From the NCBI GenBank assembly GCA_003254905.1, contig QANU01058799.1, positions 62,001 to 126,000 on the forward strand: a stretch of DNA of 64,000 nucleotides. The letters are read 5' to 3'. Shown here one piece after another: positions 12,464 through 25,493 of this stretch (its first letter is position 1; each line of letters starts with the position of its first letter). The notes under the pieces were generated by a model, which searched no databases, was not told the origin of the DNA, and worked only from the letters and a program-made list of their open reading frames with translations. The translations under genes were made by a program, and so were the position numbers. The DNA is from Nissolia schottii (taxonomy: Eukaryota; Streptophyta; Magnoliopsida; Fabales; Fabaceae).

Positions 12464-14117
12464 TTAGGTGTTGGCTTCATTCTGTCCAGGGGGTAAAAAA
12501 GGCTTCCACCATCCATACTCATACTTAGGATAAGGTGCCACCCATTTATCTGGTTTATCAAACTCCAGCTTGGTAGGATTGCAAGCCAATGCCTTGTCCA
12601 AGCCTTCGGCTTCGAAGCTGTCCGTTAAAACTCTGTCCAATCTTAACTTCATGAATCTGCCAAAGCACAAATAAGGGAATGAGTTACAAGTTTGCTAAAA
12701 CATAAAAAACTTGCAGTTGATGCTATTATCAGAACCCTTTTCCAACATGTTAAACTGACACTTCTGAGAAGGAAAAATGAAAAAATTAAGCATATCACAA
12801 ACTCTTTCTTAAGAGGAAGCTAGAGGTTATAGGTTCAACTTGTAGAATGTCTTCTAATTCCAATATATGAAGAAAGATACTATATAAAACTAGTTCAGTT
12901 TTGGTCACTGATCCTGATGCCGATGATAAGAAGGTATCGTCTTCTTCTTGTAGTTTATGAGAACCACTTTAAGCATTGATGCACTCCACGTTTAGCACCA
13001 ACTATAGAATCAATCACAGAAAGAATAAAGGAACAGATGTTGACGTTCTTACGTGATCCAGGGACCATTGGTTGAAACAAGAGCAACAGTGGATCTCTTT
13101 AATCTCTTGGTAATGTCAGGGAATTTATCCAAGAACTTAGGCTCAATCACAAGCCAGAAATCCTGTTCTTTGCCTCGCTAGAGACGAAGCCTCTCGAACA
13201 ATTGTTCTTGGAAATGCTCCTCCTCGTCCAGCATGAATTTTGCATTTGCAACAACAAAATAGTACCTTTTGACTTCATTCTACAATGAATGGGAGTAAAA
13301 AGGATTAAACTACTGACCATCAAAGCCAAACTTAAAAACTGAGAAACACAATTTGCATGCTTAAAAGGACAGTGTCAGTAGCAATTCCCATTGCACAGAA
13401 ACAGAAATAAATAAATAAATAAATAAAATTGACATTCTAACATAATGGTCATGATCACATAAAACTTTTTTTCAGCATCACTATAGGGATAAAATGTGTC
13501 AAAAACCACTGAACCAGGAAAGCTTATACTATTAAACAATCAATGAATAAGTGTATAGGAATATTCCCTATTAATCACTATCAGTTTTGTTATTTGATCA
13601 TCCAGACACAGGAATTTAGTGCAAATGAGCAGAGAATTCAGGTACGCGAAAGCTTTTTTCATCCGAGACCGGGAATTTATGTGTAAATGAGTGGGAATTC
13701 AGACACATGAATGAGGAATCCCTAGAAAACTACATACCAAAAAAAAAAAAAAAAAAATTGGGATTTCTACAAAATTTCTAGAAAACTATACTCAACAGTA
13801 AATAAACTAAGATCAGCACCAAAATTGCAACAAAAAATTCAAAATTGAACACGAATTCCAATGTGAGGAACCTTGTTGGTAGGATTAGAAGAACCGAGGT
13901 GGTCAGAAGCAACAGCACCGACAACAGATGTGGTAAATGGCCGAGAAGGTGTTGATTCTTTCAAGGAGATAGTGCAATCTGTGGTATGAGAAAGTCCTTG
14001 CCTTTTGGTTCCTATTGTGAGTTCCAACACTCTGCCATTTACAGAGGCAACAGTGGCACATTGGGCTAATGTTGTTGCAGTTGATGATCCCAGAGTTAGA
14101 GCTGACATACCCAGCAT
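12464..14117 (-). pseudogene. LCAA: Ycf54/LCAA-like gene with an in-frame TAG
   Basis: Nuclear-encoded homologue of Ycf54 (LCAA in plants), an auxiliary factor of the aerobic Mg-protoporphyrin IX monomethyl ester cyclase of chlorophyll synthesis, acting in plastids. Exons on the minus strand: 13872-14117, 13053-13279, 12464-12656; phases fit and give 222 codons including the normal TAA at 12464. Exon 1 encodes a Ser/Thr-rich transit-peptide-like N-terminus starting MLGMSALTLG. Exon 2 carries YYFVVANAKFMLDEEEHFQE and QDFWLVIEPKFLDKFPDI; exon 3 FMKLRLDRVL and KPDKWVAPYPKYEYGWWKPF, all family hallmarks. At 13178-13180 the frame reads TAG (codon 116), between LFERLRL and RGKEQDFW, where homologues keep a few more residues. 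The frame on both sides is intact and well conserved. Either this copy is a recent pseudogene, or the base call is wrong. An ATG at 14219 is a less likely start. Confidence 0.85.
13620..13715. repeat. Tandem duplication of about 47 bp in the Ycf54-like intron 1
   Basis: GGAATTTAGTGCAAATGAGC... (from about 13611) and GGGAATTTATGTGTAAATGAG... (from about 13671) repeat the same order of words, each followed by GAATTCAG and a purine-rich stretch. Two diverged units; probably a local duplication. Confidence 0.5.
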
Positions 14118-14460
14118 TGTTTTGTGGTGGTAATTCAAAACAGAGCTTTTACCCACAGTTTTGCTCTCGGTGTCGCTATCTGCAAGGTTGGACAAGAGTA
14201 ATGGAGTAGGAAGAACCAAAGGAGGGACAGAGTATCCCCAAGAGGATGGATGCCAATTACCTTATCTAGTTTATTTAGAGAATCCAAATCCCTAAATTTG
14301 GGAATCAATACTATTTTTTTAAAAAAAAAAATAAAAATAAAAAGCTTGGCAAAATCTGTGCCATGTTCTTTTTTAAAAGAAGAAATACCGTTATTGACAA
14401 AAGAAATATAAAGTACACTGCAGTGCCTTTGAAAAAGTATTATGATAAGAATAGCACGTT

Positions 14461-14465
14461 GCGGG

Positions 14466-14508
<43 letters not shown>

Positions 14509-14533
14509 GCGTGTTCGATCCACGCTCACCGCA
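14461..14533 (+). tRNA. tRNA-Phe (anticodon GAA)
   Basis: A 73-nt cloverleaf without intron: acceptor strand GCGGGGA, D-arm GCTCAGTTGGGAGAGC, anticodon arm with GAA at 14494-14496, T-arm GTGTTCGATCCAC and discriminator A. A-box and B-box promoter sequences are intact and a T5 run follows at once (14534), as expected for RNA polymerase III termination. The sequence matches the nuclear plant tRNA-Phe type. The acceptor stem has a G5/A68 mismatch, which as far as I recall is normal for this plant tRNA. No CCA is encoded. It lies head-to-head with the Ycf54-like gene, about 345 bp from its start codon. Confidence 0.97.
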
Positions 14534-14539
14534 TTTTTC

Positions 14540-15796
14540 GTTGTTTAACCAGTGGAGTTCAGACAGAATCTTAGGAATATTCTATTTTATTCGGTGCGGT
14601 ATTATCAAGTCTTTAATACAAAATATGTTAAACATTCATTAAAACATAAACTAAAGAATTATATATGTATGTTGATCAATATTTTAAATTTTAATATGGA
14701 TTAATATAATCAACGTACCTAAAAAAAAGGAAAACATGCACCCAAAAAAAAAAGCAATCAACATTTATCTATTAATAAATTCATTATTATTTATAATATA
14801 CTAGTCCAAATTCGTTTGAATCATCAATTTGACTAACTCAAGATACCATTCTTTAATTTATACTTTAGAAAAAAAAGGGCAAATAACAATTAACCCTTAG
14901 GTTTATTACTGAAAAAACTCTTGAGATTTTAAACTACTGCATCTCCCTTTAAACTATTTGAGAAATTGTATTACACACGCAACACTAACATTCATCTAAG
15001 GGGGCATTTTAATACGTTTCTTTATACATAAATCATGATTACCCTTTTATCTAATGTTAGATCTCATTTTTGACACGGGCATACAAATTAAAAAATTAAT
15101 TAATTTACACATACTTAAAAAAATAATTGTTTAGACTAAATTATCTTTAAATATTTTTGTTTCTCTCACTATTCTTTTTCTTCAATTAAAACACATGATA
15201 AGTTATTGTAGGAATAAAAATAGAAAAACACATTAATACTTAATTTAACCAAGTGATGAGTAATTTTGAATAAAATTTTTAATGAATATGTCATCTAATA
15301 TTGAACACAGGAAGTGGTAGAGTCTAATTAATCTTGACCGAACAAAGATTGACCAAATGTAGAAATAAAGTTCTCATAACCCTAATTTTTTTCATACATA
15401 ATGACTCTATTCCAAGATTTTACTTAAGAGAGAAATAAATGCCAAATTATTTTAATCAACCAAACTTTTGTAAGTAAATGAGGTTTAGTTCTTACGATTA
15501 TAATCAAAATGGTTAAATGTGCAACTCCAAGACTCGAGACTCGCACCATAGTCTGAAAAATTGTGTGATGGACATAGAAAAGAGAAGGAAAAAAAAGGAA
15601 ACCACATGTGACCGATAGAATGAATAACAAAAAATACAACATGCCATAAACAAAATGGAAGAGGATGTTAACCTTTTCTTCGTATGTAGAAGTATACATA
15701 TAATAGCAAAAGTGCAAAATGATGACTTAGAAGACATCACAGAAGTTAGAATAAGCTTCTCTCCACCAACTTCAAAACTGAGGAGAACAAGGCTAA
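14540..15796. other. Intergenic, no gene seen
   Basis: AT-rich sequence between the tRNA and the SINE downstream of MCU. Contains several poly-A tracts. The open frames at 15424-15740 show no recognisable protein. Confidence 0.6.
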
Positions 15797-15810
15797 ATGT
15801 AAGTTATTAA

Positions 15811-15974
15811 AAAGGGCGGCTAGGGCATGAGTCTCCCACGTAGTAGGGTTTAAAGGAGAATAGATATGCGCAACCTTACCCCACATGCAAAGAAGTTGTT
15901 TCTAGAATTTAATTGTGATTTGAAGATCACGAGGTAAACAACCTTACCGTTGCGCTGAGAGTCACACTCTCTAG
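15811..15974 (-). mobile_element. Au-like SINE with target-site duplication
   Basis: On the minus strand the element begins with a tRNA-related head (CAGCGCAACGGTAAGGTTG), continues through a degenerate B-box region and a GGGGTAAGGTTGCGCATAT tail block, and ends in a short T-rich tail, as plant Au SINEs do. It is bracketed by ATGTAAGTTATTAA (15797-15810) and ATGTAAGATATTAA (15975-15988), a 14-bp duplication with one mismatch, which defines both borders. Non-autonomous; mobilised by LINE enzymes. It sits just downstream of the MCU stop codon. Confidence 0.82.
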
Positions 15975-16049
15975 ATGTAAGATATTAAGAAGGAAAAAAT
16001 TGGTATAAAGTATAAATAAATCCATCTGAACCTGAAAAGAAAAAAGGGG

Positions 16050-18856
16050 TTAATCTCTATGTAAAGCATCCTCCAGATCCAGTTCCACACCAGTGCGGTT
16101 CTTCAAAATGGTTCTGGCATCTAAAGGTACCCTGCACTTGCACTGAAGCTCCTTGAACCTCTCACAATCAAAGTTATGCCTCTTGTGAAGCTTCCTCTGC
16201 CTTGAGAGAAAGAGCTTCTTCATGAAGTCCTGGTAGGTAGGGTCCCTCGAGGTGAAAAGGAAGTAGGCATAGCCTATGACCAAGCCGGTGGTCGTGGTGA
16301 AATATGTGATAGGCTCCATCACGTCCCACGAGAACTCCCAGAACGTTAGCCGGAAGAAGAGGCTGACCGTGGCTATGCTGCATCCTAGCCCCGTCCAGAG
16401 GATTCGCCGGACCTGCCTGTGCGCGAGCACATCGATTTCTTCCTTCTTCTCCAGCAGCTTCTTTAACTCTTCCCTAATGGGATCATCGTGAGCAGTCAGC
16501 TCCAGCGGAACTGCTCTTCGAATCAAATCGACCACCTAAACACAATAAGATATTGACCATGCAACAGAAAATGAATTTAGTATTATGATAACATGGGGAA
16601 AAGCTTTATTGTTTTTTATAACATTACCCTTAGACCCCCCAAATCGACATGTTGTTATCAGTGTGCAAATAAGTATGAGCGCACAATTGTTACTAAAAAT
16701 AACATGTCATTTCAACAGTTACATAACTGATAACCATATGTTGATGTGGGTGTCTAAATGACTATGTTAAAATAATGGAACAGTAAAAGCGTATTATTAC
16801 ATTTTCAATCTCTAGCATGTATGCTTGCGCTAAAATCATTTCCTTAAAGGGATGTATATCAGCAAACAAAATGCTCAAAACAAGTTGATAAGGTTTCTAT
16901 TCATGCAAGGTTACCTGCTGCCGAAGAGACTCTAGAAAATTGCAGATAGGCTTACTGCCAAACTGGCTTTAGTTCGAAACATTTTGGAACAATGCACTTG
17001 ACGCATCGCTATACTAAACAACATGGAAACTATTCATGAATGGCTGAATGCTATTAATTATGTCTCGTGTCGCAGTCTTAAACCAGTAAGGTTATTGAAA
17101 GAACAATCTAGCGTGAACGGGCAGGCAATCTGTGAAGTTTTTAGAGAAGGGAAAGAGAAGCATTCATTGTCATAATCTGTTTATTTGGCCTTAATTGATT
17201 TCCGATAAGGCTTTTGCTTTTGACATCGGGGTGCCGAAGGAGCATTCAGATACTGACAGTATGAAACAAACCCTTGTTTCTAATCGGACTATGGGATCAC
17301 CTCCTTCACCATCACAAAGGGCCAAAGCCCTTTCGTTTTCAATAGCTTCACCACAAGCCTAACCACCAAACCCAAGGCTAGTTAGAGTGCCAAGGCACCA
17401 AAAAATTACATAAGAAATTTGAAAATTCTGATTTAACTTTGTTATCTTCTTAAGAAACAAAAGAAAAAGAAAACGTTGTTGTCTCTGTGTCGGAACTTCA
17501 CCACAGTTCAAATTCCACATGAAACTAAAATCTAAATCATTAATCCATTAAAGCATAGATCGATGGTTAAATTGTAAACACACTGTTGAGTGTTTTTATT
17601 AAAAATGAAGTTTATGATATAACAAACTCTTAAATTAAGTGAGATAAACTTATCCTATTACAAGAACCGTTTAAACATGCTATAAACTTGTATGTGGCTA
17701 ACACATAAGTTACACTTCTACACTGGACAAAATCAGTGCCATATTATTAATGTGTCAAAAGACTAGTCAGAGTGAAGTCTAAAACATGTTTATAGCCTTT
17801 AACTCGTTGGATGTGTGAATCATGTGTCCAAGACGTGTGTAAATCATGTGCCACAGGCATATATGTTTCAAAAAGGGAATGTATAAACGAGACATATGGG
17901 TTAGAGGACCATGAAAAGGGGCGATAGATGGCATCTGGTGAAGTAAAATGCAGGGTAACAGGCTTTGATCTGTTCATGTTCTATGCGGGCCCCGCTGATT
18001 CCAAATGCTACTCTTTATGTAAAGCAAATACAGAAGCAATTCAAAAGAGTTACGTCAAAAGGAAAGAGCAAAGATATTTCTACCTAGAACTTTAGACATC
18101 ACTTAGATGTATGAGGTGGTAAGATAACTAACAACGGATTCGAATTGAAATCTTTCACATGTGACATAACTAAATTCTACATTTATTAACATAGGAATGC
18201 AACTTAAATCACAAGTTATTTATGCTTGATTCTCCTTGTGTCTAATGATCTAATCAGTAATGGTATCTACAAAAGTGATATTCAAATAAAATTATTCCAA
18301 GGAAAAAAATGCTCACCTTATCAGGATGCAGATAGACCTTGTCCCTGAAGAGGAGAATAACTCCAGCATCATCGAGAACCTTGGCAAATTGCGCGGCCTC
18401 CTCTTGATTCCGCGCGAGCCCCATGCTCTCACACGCCTCAAGAAGCTCAGAGTAAGGAATCACTTCCTTCCCATCCATGCCAAGATTCAGCTTCAGGGAC
18501 TCCACATTCACCAACCTCATAAGCTTCTTGGCCTCACAGAATGACATAGTGCCATCTATCACCTCACAACCACCATTGTTGCTGCCACCACCATTGGCAT
18601 TCCCAGAAGAATCAGAGATGCCCCCACCATTACCGCCAGAATGTGAAGAATCCCAATTTGAGGAACAGAAGCCCCTCTTGAACAAGGATGCTACCCCTCC
18701 TGTTCTCCTTACACCACCACCTTCCGCTCCAAAATTCCTCAAACCAAACAAAGGAGGAACCTTTCCCCCATCATAACCATGGCTTACATTCACAATAGCA
18801 CATACCCTTTGCCTCAATGACCCAACACCACCACCACAACACCATCTACTCCACAT
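16050..18856 (-). CDS. MCU: Mitochondrial calcium uniporter (MCU)
   Basis: Pore-forming subunit of the inner-membrane Ca2+ channel. Two exons on the minus strand: 18317-18856 and 16050-16535, both splice borders in phase 0, giving 341 residues. The N-terminal 100 residues are rich in Arg, Gly, Ser and Asn, fitting a mitochondrial presequence plus a low-complexity linker. The matrix domain follows (residues about 105-180), then a helix with [15 protein letters not shown], a first membrane segment (about 226-244), the selectivity motif WDVMEP (250-255) and a second membrane segment (about 256-274). The C-terminal tail is basic and helical. The pore Asp and Glu are both present, so a functional channel is expected. 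I chose the ATG at 18856, beginning MWSRWCC; an upstream in-frame ATG at 18922 gives a hydrophobic extension that looks like 5' UTR. The intron (16536-18316) has no recognised gene. Confidence 0.95.
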
Positions 18857-18999
18857 TTTAAAACACAAACCCAGAAACCAAAAAAAAGATTTAAAAAACT
18901 GAACTTTATGTGAAAAATACAAAAATCACCGAAGATTAAGCACTACCCAGTATTGCTATCACCATGAAAATCACATGTAACCGCACCCCATCTTGTCTT

Positions 19000-20580
19000 T
19001 TCACCTATTATGGTACCCCTTCAAGAACTACACCGAGTCATGAAAACTGGTGCACAAAGGTAGCAGCTTTGGGAAAGAAAACAAGGAAACAAAATCGGCT
19101 ATAATGGGTGACAGGATAGTTTAATAAGAAAAAAAGGGTGGAATCCATTTAATATTATAAGCAAATAAATAAAACATTTAAAAAAGATCTTGTTTTTTTG
19201 TTTTAATTACGTGTGCATTTATTGTCGCGGAGATTTTGAAAATAAAAAAATAAAAAAGATAAAGTAAAAAAAAAAAAGGAAAAAGGAAAGTGAGGTAGAG
19301 ACCAAAAGTGGAAACTAACTGAAATTGGGAAAAACCAAAAGCAAAGCATTCGCAGTAGCACAAGGAAGAAAGGGTTGACGGAGCAACTACACCCCACAAA
19401 CAAAGTGACCCATCAAGTTCCCGTGTTAATTGCGAAACATTCTTGTGAGATGTTTCCCTTTCTTTCTTTATTTAGTCAATTAATTAACGGTTTATAAACG
19501 GAGACATGTCCTAAATGCTAAATGTTGATGAGATATACATAAAGTCATACAATTTGATTTTTTATTTTTTTTTTGGTTTTTTGTTTCACTAATAGGGTGT
19601 GTTTCGGTTTACTGCACTAATCACCTTAGGTCTATTAAAATAATTTGTAAATGTCATTAGACAAGATAGTAAGATTGTGTATCCGAGTACACGAGCTTTA
19701 CATTCATGTGTCCATTTATTTCATCTTAACTTTTGAAATAAAGATCATTTATTGTATTTTTTATTTTATCTTTTTTAAGAAGATTCGAACGCATAACTCC
19801 TTAAACACAAGATTAAAAAAGATGTCACTTGAACTATGAGCTACTAACTATTAACCATTGAATTTGATTCTTGTTGAACTTCACTTATAAACATAAAAGT
19901 TGTTGTGTAAGAGTCTTAATTTATATTTATTTACTCACACCCATCACATGAAGTGTTAATTTACTAATTATTCATATATCTATTTCTAAATAGGAAGATG
20001 ATTCTTTGTGATTTCTTAAATATACAAAGTGTGTAAGTGTGAGGTGTCAAATAGGGAATCCTCCCCCATTAGGCCATATTCTAAAAGGGCCTAAAAGGAG
20101 TAGGGCTCCAAAAAGCCCCTTATATAAAAAGCCTATAGGGTCTTAAGCTTGTAGGCATGGGTTAGCCCATAAGTCCATTGAAAGTAAAAAAGAAAAATTA
20201 ATCTTTTTCACTTTTTTTGGATCTCTAATGTTGGCCTGCCAAAATAGCTCACTATAGGCCCCAGGAGCCTAGCCCACACCTAATTTATCTTTTTTTTCTT
20301 TTTACACTTTAAAGATGGATAGCAATAATGTTATTGGCTAACTCATGCTGATGCGACCCATGGGGCCCAAACAAGCCCATGAGCCTGGCCACACACATAT
20401 ATTTTTTCCCTTCCATTTTTACACTTTAAAGCCTATTTTTTATAATGGATTGGTTCCAAAATTTGTCAAAGATGATCACAAAAGTTTAATTTGTCAAATA
20501 AAGCGCATAATTGTAAATTATTACAATTTTTTTGTCTTAAAAAACCAAAAAACTAATCTTAATAACTAAATAGAACAACT
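19000..20580. other. Intergenic, MCU to hAT remnant
   Basis: AT-rich; includes at 20041-20400 a stretch with repeated GGCC/GGGCC words (TAGGCC, GGGCTCC, TAGGGTC), like hAT-type subterminal sequence, which may belong to the adjoining transposase remnant. No host gene seen. Confidence 0.5.
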
Positions 20581-20583
20581 TCG

Positions 20584-22677
20584 TTATTTATCTTCATCTT
20601 CATCATCATCATCATGCACACTAGACTCTTCATCTTCATCTGAAACTCAACCAATTGAGAAATAATGATACAATTAGTCAAAATTATAAACAATTATTAA
20701 AAGTAATACACAACAAATTAGAAGATTACCATTAGAGTTAATCTCAAAGCCATTTAACCAATTTCTAGTGCAAACAAGAATTTCAAGTTTCAACATTCTC
20801 TAGAAGAGTCGAGCTTCTATACTTGGTTAAAACACATCCACCAATGCTAAATGCAAATTTTGATGTCACAGTAGTAATTGGAATACTTTAACACATCTTT
20901 GACCATAATTGATAGCTTGGGAAACTTTTTCTTGTTAGTCTTCCAGTAGCTTAAGACATTAAAATCTTCATTGTCATCATCTAGATAAAGATCTAATTTA
21001 GTCTTTCCAGCAATAGATTTAGTCTCATTTTAAAACAATTTGAACTCCTGAAAGTGTACTTTAGATTTCTTTGACTTCCTTACTTCTTCAATTAACATAC
21101 TGGATTCACTAGATGATTGAGATGACTGAGTGGCACTTGGAGCGTTGGAATTGTCTGCATATTCTCTGTAAAGATTTTCAACTTTTCTTTCACAATTCTT
21201 ACCTTGTCCTTAAAGGTTAAAGGATCAAGTTTTTTTTTAGCAAAATTCAAAATTAACCAACTTTAATTGGGGATCAAGAATGACTCTAAAAGCCAAAACT
21301 AAGGCCAAAACTAAGCTAAAATTTGTCCAGTATTTGTCGAATTTCTCCTTCATATTCTTGGACATGTCCTTAATCACATCATATTCATTATATTGATTTT
21401 CTTTCAGCGAGCATTGAATCTTCCAAACTTGCATGAAAAACAAGGTTGAAGTTAGGTAAGATGAACTAGAGATCAAGTTTCTAGTCTCATAGAAAGGTTC
21501 CAAGAATTCATAAATCTTCCCTACCATTCTTCATTCATCATGTGTTGGGAAACACTTGTAATTTATGTTCTTGACTTGAAGAAAATCAAATGTTTTTCTC
21601 AAATTTGACTGAACTCTCCAACATCATATGTGTTTAATTCAATTGAGTCAGAACATCTAATTTAAACATGGCCCATCAAGAACTCCAACTTGTTGTGCAA
21701 GCTCTTTGAAGTTAATCCTCCTCGCATCTTATCCTTTTACATACTTAACTCTTTCTCTAATTTTATATGACGTGTCACTTTCCACATCCAAACCTTCTTG
21801 GACAATCAGATTAAGTATGTGAACAGAGCACCGAACATGAAAAAATTCCCCTTTGCACAGCAAATTATTTTGCAAAAGTAGATAGACTTTTAAGATATTC
21901 TAAATCCTACCATTTGTAGTAGCATTGTCCAAAGTGATGGAAAACACTTTTTTATCAATACCACATTCTTGCAAACAATCAAATATAGAGGCTTGTAACT
22001 CAACCCCAATGTATGAAGGCTTCATTCGAGAGAATTTGAGAACTTTACTAATTAGTCTCCAACTCTTATCCACAAAATGAGCTATTATGCAAATGCATCC
22101 CTTTGTGGTAGATGTTGTCGACAAATCAGAAGTAAAACAACTCTGTTAAGGATCCTAGACGTCACCTACTTGAGTTTGTCTTTCTCTTCTGTATAAATTT
22201 GTTGAATATTTGCAACCACGGTGTTCCTACAGGGCATCACAACATCAAGGTTCATATAACTAACTCATTCTCTAATCCCCTTGTACTCGACAAAGCTAAA
22301 AGGAATATCGTGTCGAATGATAGCCTTGGTAAGCAAATTTTGATGGGTCTTACTAAACGAAGTTAAATGCTCCCCCTTTGTTAGCCAACATCCCGAGTTT
22401 GCGATTCCTTTACACCACTTATATGTCACTTTAAATGTGAAGTCCCATAACTAGTTCCAAACTTGGGGTTTTTCCCAACAAAAATATTGTTACCACACAA
22501 ATTGAATGCAACTCTTTCAAAATCATCCTTATCTTTCTCTGCTATCATGAGAAACTTCCAGACATTTGAGGGTTCCTTCTTAGATAACCCACCAGTTTCA
22601 CTCACAAACACTCTAGTAGGAGTTTCACCAACAACTCTGTCATCCATATTCATACTCTCAACATTCACAGACTCCAT
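20584..22677 (-). pseudogene. Decayed hAT transposase (SLEEPER-like)
   Basis: Transposase of a hAT DNA transposon, broken by stops and frameshifts. On the minus strand the order is: a BED-finger-like N-terminus starting MESVNVESMNMDDRVVGETP (from 22677), a middle block with STTSTTKGCICIIAHFVDKSW and GIDKKVFSITLDNATTNG (about 22124-21900), a helical block EFLEPFYETRNLISSSSYLT (about 21510), and the C-terminal dimerisation region with TTVTSKFAFSIGG (about 20860) and WLNGFEINSN (about 20740). A GTAATC..TTTCAG intron then leads to an acidic tail rich in Asp and Glu and a TAA at 20584. At least two frameshifts lie in the dimerisation part. It cannot code for an active enzyme. Confidence 0.85.
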
Positions 22678-22979
22678 AATACTATTTTATAAATTCCTAA
22701 ACATTGAAACAAACAAAAAATATATGAAAACCAAAACAAGCAAAACAAAATATCCAGAAACATAACAACTATTCATAATCATTTCTAAATTTCTCACCTC
22801 CAAACACCCTCTTCATAGGTTTGACCCTATCCCATTTGAAAATAAGTATTTTTTTCTTAATTTGGTTAATATTTGTTCCCTGTACCTCAAATGATATACT
22901 TGATGAAATTTCGGCAACACTTCCCATTGTGGTAACATTTACCACGACCAAGTATGCACCCAAAGAACAAAAGGAAATG

Positions 22980-25490
22980 TAGTGACTGAACTTTCATCAA
23001 GTGCATAATTTGATATATAAAAAAATAAGCATTAACCAAATTAAGAAAAAGTTTATTCTCAAATTATCCGATTTGGACAATTCAAGATCCAATATAATGA
23101 ACGGTACAAAAATGTACACATGCTCACGAATATTGAATCTCAAACGGGAAATAAGGTTTCACTCAAAATAATTAACTATAATAAAAAAAAAATAGAATAT
23201 ACGACATAGCAGTTGACAAGCAATTCAAACAATCACAAAGACAGAATATAATAGAACATGACAGTCAATAGCATCGCATCACTTTTTCTATAAAGCAACC
23301 CAACTCAATAACCTGATTGTGTTTTCTATAAAGAAAAAGTTATATATCAATTATGTATAAATCTATGTTTCTTCTATGATTTTGTTTCTTATTTGAAATT
23401 TGACGTAGATTCACTTTATCTGTCATATCACATTGTATAATTTCTGTGCATTTGCTTATATCTTTAATTTTTACAATGTTTGGAAGAGTACACAATCATC
23501 AGAATTTTGCCACAAAAATAACGGTTACTTAAATATGTGGGAAGCACTACTACCTCAGCTTTGGACAGATCTAGTATAACTCTTGTAGAGTAAGAACTAA
23601 GAAGAATCTAATTGTGTGACCTACACCAAAATAAGAAAACTAAATCAAAAGAAAAATTACAACTCCATAGGATTAGGGATACGATTCATAGGTCATTTAT
23701 TTTGGTTTCTCTTTGTTTCTAAATATGCAAAAGTTACTAGGATCTATCCTTTTCACTCCTATAAGTGGTTTTCATTTTGTTGTGTTTAGAATTTTTTTTT
23801 TGGGACCAACCCACTTGGTGCTTGTATCTTAAAATCCTACTAAGACAAGAGAACAAGGTACAAACAAACCAAAGGAACAAAATGAAAATAAATAAATTAA
23901 GAACACAAGTAACCAATCAAGTTTTATTAGCACAAAAAGGGAAGAGAATAGACTTTGTACTAATCACCCAGCAGATGCTCTTTTAATTGATCAACTTTCC
24001 TAATTCTTCTTTGATTATTTGAATATCTCCACTTCCTCACCTCTCCATTTCTTTAAATGATCAAGGATCTGTGCCTGCCATGTTCTGCTCTTTACAAAAC
24101 ATAAAGTGCATTAAATCATTAAAGTAAAAGTAAGATCCGTTGTCACTTTAATGATCCAATGATGATATCTCTCACTTTAGAGGATCTCAATTTAGATAAG
24201 CATTACTCTAAAAATATATATAATTGACTAATTTTGTCTAACTTTTTGTGTTGACTTTTGTCAATTTTTATGTGACAATCAAATAATTGACTAATTATGA
24301 TTTATTAATTAAAATCAAATCAAGAATACACACAAGCACACACATATAACCGATAATTTAATTTAATATATATTATTTATATTCTTTAAATCCTAATAAA
24401 GATTTTTTAAAACTCAACTTCTTTTTTGGTACATAAAAAAATCCAAATTTTTAAGTGATTTCTTGTATCACTTCATTATTGACAGGGAAATTTGTTTTAA
24501 GATAACTATATTTTTACCTTTGAAATTAGAATCAAATAAAAAGGCATTCATTTTATTTTATCATCCCTTTTATTCAACATCCTAATAAATATTTGACAAA
24601 TCACGACTGAATGGAATATATATTGATAAAAACATACTACATTTCATTTATGCAATAGCCACATGAAATTCATTAATTAAAATAAACTTTATTCACGTAC
24701 TTTCACACCTCTAATCTTTTGCATCCTAAATAATGAAAGTATAATCTATTTAATATGATTTATTTCAATTTTTAAATAGAGATCAAATGACTGGAAAAAA
24801 ATATATGAAAAATTGACAGGGAAATCTGGTTAATATGTTCTTACCAAATACATTTATATTAATAAAAGTTTAATTACTAAGATTTTTTTTGTTCATTAAT
24901 TATCATTTAAATTTCATAATAAGTATCTAAATAAAATTCAACCAAAAAGTTTTTTTTGTATACGACCAAGGTGTCCACTAGTGCAGGCTTAATGACTAAT
25001 CCTTTCGTTAGTTCGTAGAACAACCAAAAAAAGTTTGAAGTTACCACACAATTATAAAGAATATTACAAACTTCATTATGCAATTAACCGGAAAAAAAAA
25101 TCAACACGCCACGAAAAAGTCATACAATTAAGTTGAGAAACAATAAAAGATAGAAACAATATCATAATTTTCAACTCAAGCAAATATACAAAATCAAACT
25201 CATGCATGAGTTCAAAAATAAAACTTGTCACAAAATCAGAAGCAAACACCACCAATTAGTGCTCTATCTTTTTTTGATTTCTTTGATTTATCAGAAAGCG
25301 TCTCTTCTAATAAAGTCTTCACATGTATTGTCAAGAATCGGACCCTTAACCAAATGTTTAAGGAACCGAAATACTTTGTCTTTGGAACATCAATTATTAT
25401 AATTCTTTGTCGACAAAAAAAATTAGTGAAGAACAAAAGTCATGATTAGTTTCAATCAAATTTAGAATAAAGACCAAATATGAACAAAAA
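22980..25490. other. AT-rich intergenic, no gene seen
   Basis: Long AT-rich stretch to the right of the hAT remnant. Short open frames (23765-23986, 25202-25449) show no recognisable protein and no intron-exon continuity. Confidence 0.55.
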
Positions 25491-25493
25491 AAA

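Noticed and set aside
12464..14117. Idea that the Ycf54-like gene is a recent plastid DNA insertion
   Set aside because: It has introns and a transit-peptide-like N-terminus, so it is a nuclear gene despite the plastid-style name.
14461..14533. Idea that the G5/A68 mismatch marks a dead tRNA
   Set aside because: As I recall, this mismatch is part of the normal plant tRNA-Phe sequence, and promoters and terminator are intact.
22769..22963. Minus-strand frame upstream of the hAT transposase
   Set aside because: No similarity to a BED finger or other hAT part could be seen, so I did not extend the pseudogene to include it.
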